A stretch of 64,000 nucleotides of DNA from Ruminococcus sp. Its GTDB lineage: Bacteria; Bacillota; Clostridia; Oscillospirales; Acutalibacteraceae. Below, piece by piece: positions 16,725-24,904 of the stretch (its first letter is position 1; each line of letters opens with the position of its first letter). The notes beneath the pieces are model-generated. The model saw only the letters and a program-made list of their open reading frames with translations. It had not been told where the DNA came from and did no database searches. The position numbers were made by a program, and so were the translations under genes. The DNA is taken from assembly GCA_017457955.1 (NCBI GenBank), contig JAFTGL010000009.1, positions 186,001 through 250,000 on the forward strand, written 5' to 3'.

Positions 16725-19211
16725 TTGGTACTGAATCGTCTTGCAGGCGACAAAAAGCCTTATGCCCTGTACGCGTTTTTGTGGGCGTTCCTGCTTTCGG
16801 CGTTCATCGTCGTTCCCGTCATGATCTATGACAAAGGGTACTTTTTGTATTACGGAGACTTCAACGTACAGCAGATCCCTTTTTATCAGCTGGCGCATGA
16901 TTCCATCCGAAGCGGCGATACGGGCTGGAGCCACCTGACCGATCTGGGAGCCAATTTTGTCGGAAGCTACAGCTTCTATCTCTTAGGCTCTCCGTTCTTC
17001 TGGCTGACGGTGCTGCTGCCCTCGTCATGGGTCCCCTATACCTTCGGACCCCTCTTGATGCTCAAGCTCGGCTGTACGTCCCTGTCAGCCTATATCTACA
17101 TCCGACGCTATGTCAGGCGAAAGGAATACGCCGTTGTCGGCGGCGTTATCTACGCGTTTTCTTCGTTCTCTGTCTACAACATCTTCTTTTTCCACTTTCA
17201 CGAGGCGATGATCGCCTTTCCCCTGCTCTTGGCGGCTCTGGATGAGTTTCACGCCACAGGCCGCAGAGGGGTCGTCGCGCTGGCGGTATTCTTCTGCGCG
17301 ACGGTCAACTATTACTTCTTCTTCGGACAGGTCGTCTTTGTCATCATCTACTACATCGTCAAGATGATCTCAAAAGCCTACCGTTTCAGACTCGGTGATT
17401 TTCTTACCTTAGCGTTCGAGTGCATCATCGGCTTCTTTCTGTCGATGTTCCTGCTGCTGCCGTCTGTGGCGGCGATCATCGGCAACAACCGCGTCTCGTC
17501 TATCATCAACGGCTGGAACACCCTGATCTATGACAATACTCAGCGCTATGTACAGATATTCGTCAGTCTGTTCTTCCCCGGCGATGTTCCCGCGAAGAAC
17601 AATTTCACTCCTTCCGCGGGCGCGAGATGGGCTTCTGTCGCCGCGTACCTGCCGATGGTCTCCATGACTTTCGTGATCGCGTATCTGCGCGGCAGAAAGC
17701 GCGGGTTCTTCAGAAAAATACTGATCATCCTCCTAATCATGGCGGCGATTCCCGTTTTCAACAGCGCGTTCCAGTGTCTGAACAGCTCATACTACGCAAG
17801 ATGGTTTTACATGCTGACGCTGATGATGGCGGTCGTGACCGTACAATCGCTGGAGAATATGAAAGCAGTCGACTTCAAGCGCGGGTTCGTCCCGACAGCC
17901 GTCATCACACTCATTGCCGCGGCGGCGATCGGTCTGATCCCCGATATGAACAGGCAAAGCGATGAAGCTGACCGATCGGTCATCGGCTTGGAAGCGTTCC
18001 CGAAAAAGTTCTGGCTGTTTTGCGCCATCTCCGTGATCGGGCTTGCGCTCACTTATCTTCTGTATATCCTTTACCAAAAAAAGCCCAAATGGTTTTTCAG
18101 AGCGACTGCCGTTTTCCTCAGTCTCTTTGTCGTCGGCTACAGTACCGTGTACATATGGAGCGCGAGAGTCTATGCCGACCGCGACGACGAGTTCATGATC
18201 AGCTACGCGCTCAACCGCGGAGAGGACGTTTCGCTCTATGATATCAAAGAGGTGCGTTCGGACTTTTACGAGACCTCCGACAACCTCGGACTTTTCTGGC
18301 AGGTTCCGACGATCCAGGCGTTTCACAGCATCGTCCCCGGCTCGCTGATGGATTTCTACAACAGCGTCGGCGTCAAGCGGGACGTAGGCTCCAGACCTTC
18401 TACCGACTATTACGGACTGCGTTCTCTGCTGTCGGTCAAGTATCTCTTTACCGAAGAGAGACTGCACAATGATAACGCAAGCCCCGACCGCTTCATGCCG
18501 GGCTATCGGTATATCGGCACGGAGAACGGCTTTGATGAATATGAGAATCTCAACTATATCCCGATGGGCTTCACCTTTGACCGATATCTGACAGAAGAAG
18601 AGTTCTTGGACATCAACGAGAGCGTCAAACATCTTGCCCTGCTCAAAGCGCTGGTGCTGTCGCAGGAGCAAATGGCGAAGTACGCCGACATCACGGGATA
18701 TACAGAGGGAATGTATGATAATCTGAACTTATCCCATAACGATGACAAGCTCCAGGACGCCTTATATCCGAAATACAAGAACTTTGACAGTATCACCGCG
18801 GATTTCGTATATAACGCGGATGCCTTAGAAAAAGACGCGAAGCACCTGAACAAAAACACCTGCTCTTCCTTTGTGTACACAAAAGAGGGATTCAACGCGG
18901 AGTTTATCAACGCGGGAAATGATAATCTTCTCTTTTTCAGCGTACCCTATGACGAGGGATGGACAGCTTATGTCAACGGCGAAGAAGCTGAGATCGAGGT
19001 CGTCGACATCGGTTTCATGGCAGTCAGAGTGCCGGGACATACCACTAGCGAGATCGAGTTCCGCTACAAAACCCCGTATCTGAGAATCGGCTGTATCATT
19101 TCAGGCGCGGCGCTGATCTTATTCATCATCTATCTGATAATCAACAAGGGACTGCGTGCAAAGCGCACATCCCGAAGATTCTATAGAATAAAACAGAAAT
19201 CCAATACATGA
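16725..19211 (+). CDS. YfhO-family polytopic membrane protein
   Basis: 828 aa with about a dozen hydrophobic segments spread over residues 15-480, then a soluble extracytoplasmic region of roughly 300 residues and a final helix near residue 795. The opening includes YYGDFNVQQIPFY, the usual acidic/aromatic motif of YfhO proteins, which resemble GT-C glycosyltransferases and help decorate teichoic acids in other Firmicutes. The TTG at 16725 is used as start: AGGAGG lies 7 nt upstream and no better codon is near. It leads a plus-strand envelope operon with pepV, DUF975, GT2 and licD genes. Confidence 0.85.
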   Translation: MVLNRLAGDKKPYALYAFLWAFLLSAFIVVPVMIYDKGYFLYYGDFNVQQIPFYQLAHDSIRSGDTGWSHLTDLGANFVGSYSFYLLGSPFFWLTVLLPSSWVPYTFGPLLMLKLGCTSLSAYIYIRRYVRRKEYAVVGGVIYAFSSFSVYNIFFFHFHEAMIAFPLLLAALDEFHATGRRGVVALAVFFCATVNYYFFFGQVVFVIIYYIVKMISKAYRFRLGDFLTLAFECIIGFFLSMFLLLPSVAAIIGNNRVSSIINGWNTLIYDNTQRYVQIFVSLFFPGDVPAKNNFTPSAGARWASVAAYLPMVSMTFVIAYLRGRKRGFFRKILIILLIMAAIPVFNSAFQCLNSSYYARWFYMLTLMMAVVTVQSLENMKAVDFKRGFVPTAVITLIAAAAIGLIPDMNRQSDEADRSVIGLEAFPKKFWLFCAISVIGLALTYLLYILYQKKPKWFFRATAVFLSLFVVGYSTVYIWSARVYADRDDEFMISYALNRGEDVSLYDIKEVRSDFYETSDNLGLFWQVPTIQAFHSIVPGSLMDFYNSVGVKRDVGSRPSTDYYGLRSLLSVKYLFTEERLHNDNASPDRFMPGYRYIGTENGFDEYENLNYIPMGFTFDRYLTEEEFLDINESVKHLALLKALVLSQEQMAKYADITGYTEGMYDNLNLSHNDDKLQDALYPKYKNFDSITADFVYNADALEKDAKHLNKNTCSSFVYTKEGFNAEFINAGNDNLLFFSVPYDEGWTAYVNGEEAEIEVVDIGFMAVRVPGHTTSEIEFRYKTPYLRIGCIISGAALILFIIYLIINKGLRAKRTSRRFYRIKQKSNT

Positions 19212-19221
19212 GGAGGAAACC

Positions 19222-20583
19222 ATGAGTTTCGGAGAAAAAATACTCGATTATAAAGAGGACATCATCACTGATTTAGCGGAATTGATCGCGATCCAATCCG
19301 TTTCGGGGATCCAGGAGAGCTGTAAGGAGGCGCTCGACTGGGTGATGCGCAAAGCGCTCAGCTTCGGGCTGAAAGCGGAGAGCATCGACAATGTCGCGGG
19401 TCATGTCGAGCTGGGCGAAGGCGGAAAGCTCTGCGGCGTACTGGCGCATCTGGACGTCGTGCCCGAGGGCAACAACTGGAATTCTCTGCCCTTTGAGCTG
19501 TCTGTCGGCGACAACGGCTATATGTACGGCAGAGGTATCGCAGACGACAAAGGCGCTGCGCTTATCAACCTCTACTGTCTGAGAGCGCTCAAGGATAACG
19601 GCGTTGTCGGCAAAAACACCCTGCGCGCGATCTTCGGCACCTCTGAGGAACGCGGTATGGAGGATATGGACGAATACTTCAAGCATGAGCCTATACCTGA
19701 TCTTTCCTTCACGCCCGACTCGGAATACGGTATCTGCAAGGGTGAAAAGGGTATCTTACAGTTAGAGCTGTACGCCGATACCCATGACGGCACGACGCTG
19801 ACGCAGCTGCATTCGGGCAAAACGGTCAATGCCGTTCCCGATACCGCTTACGCACTGCTCGACTGTACCGAAAACGAAGATCATCAGTTGGCAAGACTTG
19901 CCGACGCGAAGCGCGGTTCCTTTGAGTTCTACTACACCATCGATGGCATGATGGTACTCTCCCGCGGCGAGGCGGCTCACGCGGCTGATCCCGACAAGGG
20001 TCTGAACGCCGCTACCGCGCTGATCGACCTGCTCACCTCCAACTTCTCGTCCCTGACGATGGGTTCTCTCCCCTCCTTCATCAGCCACTATGTCGGCACC
20101 GATACCGACGGCGTCATGCTGGGTATCAAAATGAGAGACAAAGAGTCAGGTCCGCTGACGGTCAACGTCGGCACCGTGCACATCGACGAGGGCTACTCCA
20201 CCTGCACCATGGATATCCGCTATCCTGTTACCGCGAACGGCGATGAGATCCTGGAGAAGATCACCCGTCAGGCGGAAAAGGAGCATATCCACGTCAAGGT
20301 ACTGGCGCACCAGAAGCCGCTGTACCTCAGCGAGGATTCCGATATCATTAAGATCCTGTCCGAGTCCTATGAGACGATCATGGGCGAAAAGCCCTCGATT
20401 TACACCACAGGCGGCGGTACCTACGCGCGCAAGTTAGGCGGCAAGGGCGTCGCTTTCGGTCCTGTCTTTGAGGGCGAAGTCAGCAACATCCACAACGCCA
20501 ACGAGTGTATCAATGTGGAAAAGTTCTTCCTGCATGCTCAGATCTGCTTAGAGAGCATGTACAATCTTTATACCAAGGGATGA
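19222..20583 (+). CDS. pepV: M20-family dipeptidase (PepV/Sapep type)
   Basis: 453 aa zinc-dependent peptidase expected to cleave dipeptides in the cytoplasm. Metal and catalytic positions are visible: AHLDVVPEG (His/Asp), GRGIADDKGA (bridging Asp), GTSEERGMED (general base Glu and ligand), FTPDSEYG, and a late His in VSNIHNANE. The lid-domain insertion characteristic of PepV is present. It begins 11 nt after the YfhO gene with an AGGAGGAAA ribosome site. Confidence 0.92.
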   Translation: MSFGEKILDYKEDIITDLAELIAIQSVSGIQESCKEALDWVMRKALSFGLKAESIDNVAGHVELGEGGKLCGVLAHLDVVPEGNNWNSLPFELSVGDNGYMYGRGIADDKGAALINLYCLRALKDNGVVGKNTLRAIFGTSEERGMEDMDEYFKHEPIPDLSFTPDSEYGICKGEKGILQLELYADTHDGTTLTQLHSGKTVNAVPDTAYALLDCTENEDHQLARLADAKRGSFEFYYTIDGMMVLSRGEAAHAADPDKGLNAATALIDLLTSNFSSLTMGSLPSFISHYVGTDTDGVMLGIKMRDKESGPLTVNVGTVHIDEGYSTCTMDIRYPVTANGDEILEKITRQAEKEHIHVKVLAHQKPLYLSEDSDIIKILSESYETIMGEKPSIYTTGGGTYARKLGGKGVAFGPVFEGEVSNIHNANECINVEKFFLHAQICLESMYNLYTKG

Positions 20584-20589
20584 TGTTTC

Positions 20590-21360
20590 TTGTCACCTGA
20601 AGCTATCGTAAAAACGCAGGCACGCAATATATTAAAACAGAATTATGTCAAGGCGATCGTCGCCATGCTGATCGTACTGCTGCCGTTCTACATGATCGAC
20701 GGCGCTACCACCGCGATCTCCTGCGCGATCATGAACCTGATCTCGAATGAAGAGATTTCCACCGCCGTGATCTATTCCATCGGCTACCCTGTTGAGCTGA
20801 TCGCGGGCTACCTGCTCTCGCCCGTTATCAACGGCTATGTCCGTGCCTATTACAAAGCCGCGTATACGAACAGCATAGAGCTGCGCGATGTGTTTTATTA
20901 CTTCGGCGCGGGCAGATACGGCAACGCGCTGAGCCTGAATATCAGAGTCATCCTCAGAATGCTTCTGCCCGTACTCGTGCTGTATTTGCCGCTGATTATC
21001 TTTGAAACCGTCAGCGTCAACTTAGATTCCGATTTTTACGGATCAGTGCTCTACAATGATTTTTATTTCATTTTAGCGGTGCTGTCGACCATCACAACGA
21101 CGCTGTACGCTACACGCTATTTCACTGTATTCACTGTCAGCGCGGACAATCCGCAGTTCACGCCGAGTCAGGTGTTCGCGTATAACAAGTATATCATGAA
21201 GTACCGTACCGGTTCAGCCGCGAAGCTGATCTTCAGCTTCACGCCGTGGCTGCTCTTGGGACTTCTGGTACTGCCGCTGCTGTACGTCATCCCGTATATG
21301 ACCCAGTCGCTGTGCGTCAGCGCGAAATGGATGACGAAAGCCGCTTTAGAGGAGAATTGA
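20590..21360 (+). CDS. DUF975-like integral membrane protein
   Basis: 256 aa with five or six hydrophobic segments. The N-terminal pattern KTQARNILKQNYVKAIVAMLI and the central YYKAAYTNSIELRDVFYYF are typical of DUF975 (YesL/YciC-like) proteins, where a short amphipathic element lines up before a glycine-poor helix bundle. Function unknown. The start is a TTG at 20590 with AAGGGATGA upstream, overlapping nothing but only 6 nt after pepV. The GT2 gene starts 1 nt after its stop. Confidence 0.7.
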   Translation: MSPEAIVKTQARNILKQNYVKAIVAMLIVLLPFYMIDGATTAISCAIMNLISNEEISTAVIYSIGYPVELIAGYLLSPVINGYVRAYYKAAYTNSIELRDVFYYFGAGRYGNALSLNIRVILRMLLPVLVLYLPLIIFETVSVNLDSDFYGSVLYNDFYFILAVLSTITTTLYATRYFTVFTVSADNPQFTPSQVFAYNKYIMKYRTGSAAKLIFSFTPWLLLGLLVLPLLYVIPYMTQSLCVSAKWMTKAALEEN

Positions 21361-21361
21361 C

Positions 21362-22456
21362 ATGAGAGTATCTCTGTGCACCATCGCACGCAATGAGGAA
21401 AAGGCGCTGAAAGGTCTTTTGAGAGATTTCCGTGACCAGAACTATCCTCACGGCAAAATCGAAGTCATCATGATCGACTCGGGCTCCACCGACCATACGC
21501 GCGATATCATGGAAGAATTCCAGAACATTGATAACGGGTTTTATGACGTCAAGATCTATACCTCGACGGGCAAAAATCAGGCGTCGGCTTGGAACGTCGC
21601 CATCGAGCATGCCACGGGCGATATCATCATCCGCGTGGACGCTCACTCCAAAATCCCGCGTCAGTTTGTCTCGAGAAATGTGTTCAACATCCAGGAAGGC
21701 GAGGATATCGTCGGCGGCGGTCGTCCCAACATCTGCGCCAACCCCAACCTGTGGACAAAGACCCTGCTTGCCGCGGAAGAAAGCCTCTTCGGCTCGTCGG
21801 TCGCGGATTACCGCAGACCCGCCGCGCAGAAGGAATACCACGACAGCCTGTTCCACGCCGCGTACAAGCGCGAGGTGTTCGCGAAGGTCGGCGGCTTTAA
21901 CGAGGACTTAGGCAGAACCGAGGACAATGAACTGCATTACAGGATCAGACAGGCAGGTTATAAGATGTGCTGCTGTCCCGAGATCATCTCCTTCCAGCAC
22001 ACCAGAAGCACCTTCAAGCGCATGATCGGTCAGAAGTACGGCAACGGCTACTGGATCGGTCTGACGCTCGGCGTGTGCCCTGGGTGTCTGAGCTACTTCC
22101 ACTTCATCCCCTTCGTCTTTTTGCTGGCGCTCGCGGCAAGCTCGCTGATCTGGATCTTCGCGGGTCAGCCTGTCTATTTCGCAATCATCATGGCGATGTA
22201 CACGATGTTCAACTTCGTCAACACCGTCGGCGCGTTTGTATTGAAGAAATCCATCAATCCGCTGTTTTTGATCCTGCCTTTCCTCTTCCCCGTCCTGCAT
22301 ATCAGCTACGGTATCGGCACGCTGATCGGTCTGATTAAGATGCCGTTCTGGAAGCACAGCCTTGACGGCAGCGCCCAGCGGCGTATCGAAGAGATCAAAG
22401 AAGCGGTAAAGAAAAACACCGTCGTTTATGACGATGACGCGGAAGAAGTATTATGA
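21362..22456 (+). CDS. Family 2 glycosyltransferase with C-terminal membrane helices
   Basis: 364 aa. The GT-A domain starts MRVSLCTIARNEEKAL and shows VIMIDSGSTDHTRDI, the DXD-type GDIIIRVDAHSK, and GRTEDNELHYRIRQAGYK. Three or four hydrophobic segments follow from about residue 245. The arrangement resembles ExoA-like succinoglycan transferases and acts on lipid-linked sugars at the inner membrane face. The stop overlaps the LicD start by 4 nt, so the two products are probably made together. Confidence 0.88.
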   Translation: MRVSLCTIARNEEKALKGLLRDFRDQNYPHGKIEVIMIDSGSTDHTRDIMEEFQNIDNGFYDVKIYTSTGKNQASAWNVAIEHATGDIIIRVDAHSKIPRQFVSRNVFNIQEGEDIVGGGRPNICANPNLWTKTLLAAEESLFGSSVADYRRPAAQKEYHDSLFHAAYKREVFAKVGGFNEDLGRTEDNELHYRIRQAGYKMCCCPEIISFQHTRSTFKRMIGQKYGNGYWIGLTLGVCPGCLSYFHFIPFVFLLALAASSLIWIFAGQPVYFAIIMAMYTMFNFVNTVGAFVLKKSINPLFLILPFLFPVLHISYGIGTLIGLIKMPFWKHSLDGSAQRRIEEIKEAVKKNTVVYDDDAEEVL

Positions 22457-23295
22457 GTGAAGTTTTGAATCTCGACAGAGAAACGCTGAGAAAATTACAG
22501 CTCAAGGAATTAGAGTCGCTCGTTTATTTTGACGAGTTCTGCAAAAGGCATGAGTTGACCTACTTTTTGCTGGGCGGCTGCGTCATCGGCGCGATCCGTC
22601 ACAACGGCTTTATCCCGTGGGACGACGACATCGACCTGATGATGCCGCGCAGGGATTATGAGCGCATGCTCAAATTATGGAAACAGCATGAGAGCAATGA
22701 GCGTTTTCTGATGCTGAAAACCGACGGCAAGGTCTTTACGGGCAACTGCTTCGCGACCCTCGTCGACACCTCGGCGACTATGGTCAAGGAGAATCAGAAG
22801 GACATTGACGTGCCGCACGGGATCGTCACCGATATCTTCCCGCTGGACGGCTGTCCCGACGGCAGATGGCAGCGCTATATGCAGTACTATCACGCGATGA
22901 TGTACAGCCTGTATATGACGGAGGTCGTGCCGACAAAGCACGGGGCGCTGATAAAGCTGGTCAGCTCGATCCTCTTAAAGCTGGTGCCCTCGCGTGAGCG
23001 CAGGACGAAGATCTGGAAAAAGCACGAGAAAAAGATGACCCGCTACGGCTTTCACACGCATGAAAAGTCCACGGAGCTTTGCGCGGGTCCCGGCTATATG
23101 CGGAACGCTTACCCGCACAAGGCGTTCGCGGATGTGGTGTATCACGAATTTGAAGGCATGTCTTTCCCCATCCCGCAGGGGTATGACGAGTATCTGAGGA
23201 TGGCGTTCGGAGATTATATGGAGCTGCCGCCCGAAGATAAGCAGATTCCGCACCATGATCTGGTCGCGCTCGATCTGGATACGCCGTGCCGATAA
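22453..23295 (+). CDS. LicD-family phosphotransferase
   Basis: 280 aa. Family marks are LGGCVIGAIRHNGFIPWDDD followed by IDLMMPRRDYERM, the nucleotidyltransferase-like core with its metal-binding Asp residues. LicD proteins transfer phosphocholine or similar groups, or other phospho-substituents, to surface glycopolymers. It starts at an ATG overlapping the GT2 stop. The C-terminal residues GDYMELPPEDKQIPHH are the usual LicD ending. The substrate is not deducible. Confidence 0.88.
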   Translation: MSEVLNLDRETLRKLQLKELESLVYFDEFCKRHELTYFLLGGCVIGAIRHNGFIPWDDDIDLMMPRRDYERMLKLWKQHESNERFLMLKTDGKVFTGNCFATLVDTSATMVKENQKDIDVPHGIVTDIFPLDGCPDGRWQRYMQYYHAMMYSLYMTEVVPTKHGALIKLVSSILLKLVPSRERRTKIWKKHEKKMTRYGFHTHEKSTELCAGPGYMRNAYPHKAFADVVYHEFEGMSFPIPQGYDEYLRMAFGDYMELPPEDKQIPHHDLVALDLDTPCR

Positions 23296-23299
23296 ACGC

Positions 23300-23328
23300 T
23301 TGACATTTGTCTCTTCCGAGAGTATAAT
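23300..23328 (+). promoter_or_regulatory. Sigma-A promoter of folT
   Basis: TTGACA (23300-23305), 17 nt, TATAAT (23323-23328): a consensus promoter, placing the transcript start about 15 nt before the riboswitch. Confidence 0.85.
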
Positions 23329-23347
23329 GTAATACAGCAATAATATA

Positions 23348-23530
23348 AACAGAGTAAAAGAATACGCGTTAAGTGTTTGCTGTACGGGGAGTTGACAGCA
23401 AAACGAAGGGCGACGCGCCGCTTTTTTGTCACCAACGGACGCTTTATGAAATGCTTCAAAAAGCAGATACTTCAGTCCGAGACAAAAAAAGACGCACGCG
23501 TCCGCGGTGTATTCTTTGCATCCCGCTGTT
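23348..23530 (+). ncRNA. Tetrahydrofolate (THF) riboswitch with expanded hairpin
   Basis: Matches the THF riboswitch of folT/folE leaders. P1 is AACAG (23348-23352) with CTGTT (23526-23530). After AGAGTA, P2 pairs AAAGAATAC (23357-23365) perfectly with GTATTCTTT (23509-23517). GCGTTAAGTGT leads into P3, TTTGCTGT with ACAGCAAA (23376-23383 / 23395-23402), closed by a GGGGAGTTG loop. ACGAAG and GCATCCCGC complete the core. The short hairpin that normally follows ACGAAG is replaced by about 100 nt forming a long arm. Downstream, CTCCTT (23545-23550) can pair with the AAGGAG ribosome site (23569-23574), so control is probably translational. Confidence 0.85.
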
Positions 23531-23581
23531 GCATACGGAACGATCTCCTTGTGCACATAGGAATGCAGAAGGAGGTTTTTT

Positions 23582-24136
23582 ATGTCTTATTTGAGAAAAT
23601 TCGCAGATTCATCCAGAGAACTGACCAAGGTGCAGGCGCTCGCCGTGTGCGCGATGATGCTCGCGCTGAGAGTCGTGCTGGGAATCTTTACCAACTTCAC
23701 GCTGGCGATCATGCCGTTCGTCAAGATCGGGTTCTCCTTTATCCCCATCGTGATTACCGCCTACCTCTACGGTCCCGTCTGCGCGGCGGTCGTTTCGGGA
23801 GCGGGCGACGTGCTGTCGCTGATCCTCGCGAATCCCACCGCCTTTTCGCTGAATCCCGCGCTGACAGCCTGCTATGTCTGGGAAGGAATCCTCTACGGGC
23901 TGATCCTGTACAAAAGCGAACTGAATCTGAAAGATATCATCATCACAAAGGCGACTGTGCTGGTACTGTGCGCCCTGCCGCTGAATACGCTGATCCTCAG
24001 CGGGATGATGAACATCCCCTACCCCACCCTGCTCTTGTACAGAACGGCGGTTCTGGTGCCGTTCGGAGTGGTCGAAGTGCTGATTGTCCGATTAATCAAG
24101 CCGCTGCTAATGAGAATAAAAGTTGTCAAAGCATAA
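23582..24136 (+). CDS. folT: Folate ECF transporter substrate-binding component FolT
   Basis: 184-aa S component with six hydrophobic segments. Typical motifs are VQALAVCAMMLALRVVLG, the KIGFSFIPIVITAYLYGP loop, and GAGDVLSLILANPTAFSLNPAL. It binds folate outside the membrane and docks on EcfA1A2T, probably the one encoded at 4112-6626, since no ecfAT genes are adjacent. The THF riboswitch directly upstream supports folate as the ligand. The ATG at 23582 follows AAGGAGG by 7 nt. Confidence 0.92.
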   Translation: MSYLRKFADSSRELTKVQALAVCAMMLALRVVLGIFTNFTLAIMPFVKIGFSFIPIVITAYLYGPVCAAVVSGAGDVLSLILANPTAFSLNPALTACYVWEGILYGLILYKSELNLKDIIITKATVLVLCALPLNTLILSGMMNIPYPTLLLYRTAVLVPFGVVEVLIVRLIKPLLMRIKVVKA

Positions 24137-24139
24137 GAA

Positions 24140-24177
24140 AAGCACCGAGGTTGTTCATTCCTCGGTGCTTGTTTTTT
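24140..24177. terminator. Terminator between convergent folT and thrH
   Basis: 11-bp stem AAGCACCGAGG / CCTCGGTGCTT, 9-nt loop, then GTTTTTT. The A-run on the left lets it act on the minus strand as well. Confidence 0.9.
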
Positions 24178-24184
24178 ATCGATC

Positions 24185-24784
24185 TTACAGAGCCGCTTTG
24201 ATCAGCGCTAAGAGCTCGTCATAGGTATCGCAGGCAGGAATGTCGGGATAATCCGCTTTGATACTGTCGGGAGCGCGGAACAGGAAGCCTGCCTTGCTCG
24301 CCTGGATCATGGCGAGGTCGTTGAAGCTGTCGCCGCTGGCGATGGTCTCGAAGCCGCAGGACTGGAGTGCGCGAACAGTGGTCAGCTTGGTCTTTTCACA
24401 GCGCAGGTGATAATCGGTGATCTTGCCGTTTTCGTCCACGATCAGCTCGTTGCAGAAGATTGCGGGCCAGCCGAGCTTTTCCATCAGGGGCTTTGCGAAC
24501 TGAGAAAACGTGTCGCTGAGGATGACCGCCTGGGTGATGGAGCGCAGCTCGTCCAAAAATGCCTTCGCGCCGGGCATAGGGTCGATCTTCGCGATGGTCT
24601 CCTGTATCTCTTTAAGACCCAGACCGTGCTGATCGAGGATATCAAGGCGATATTTCATCAGTTTATCATAATCGGGCTCGTCGCGGGTGGTGCGCTTGAG
24701 CTCGGGGATACCCGAAGCTTCTGCGAACGCGATCCATATCTCGGGCACCAATACGCCTTCTAAATCCAAACATACAATGTTCAT
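24185..24784 (-). CDS. thrH: Phosphoserine phosphatase / homoserine phosphotransferase ThrH
   Basis: 199-aa HAD-family enzyme. Motif I is CLDLEGVLVPEIW (here DLEG rather than the usual DxDG, which is characteristic of ThrH), motif II is ILSDTFSQF, and motif III/IV includes SGDSFNDLAMI. ThrH can dephosphorylate phosphoserine and move the phosphate to homoserine, linking serine and threonine synthesis. Start at the ATG at 24784, preceded by AAAGGACGG; the open frame extends 21 nt farther without a ribosome site. Single gene, convergent with folT. Confidence 0.9.
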   Translation of the reverse strand: MNIVCLDLEGVLVPEIWIAFAEASGIPELKRTTRDEPDYDKLMKYRLDILDQHGLGLKEIQETIAKIDPMPGAKAFLDELRSITQAVILSDTFSQFAKPLMEKLGWPAIFCNELIVDENGKITDYHLRCEKTKLTTVRALQSCGFETIASGDSFNDLAMIQASKAGFLFRAPDSIKADYPDIPACDTYDELLALIKAAL

Positions 24785-24861
24785 AAACTTTACCGTCCTT
24801 TGCAAAAAATCTTACATTACCATTAAACTACAGACAGCCGATTTTGTCAAGCTATCAAGGC

Positions 24862-24891
24862 GAAAAAGAGCCCATCCTTGCGGATGGGCTC
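24862..24891 (-). terminator. Intrinsic terminator after the dockerin pullulanase
   Basis: Minus-strand stem GAGCCCATCC / GGATGGGCTC with a GCAA tetraloop, then TTTTTC. Confidence 0.9.
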
Positions 24892-24904
24892 GAATCATGT
24901 CAGA

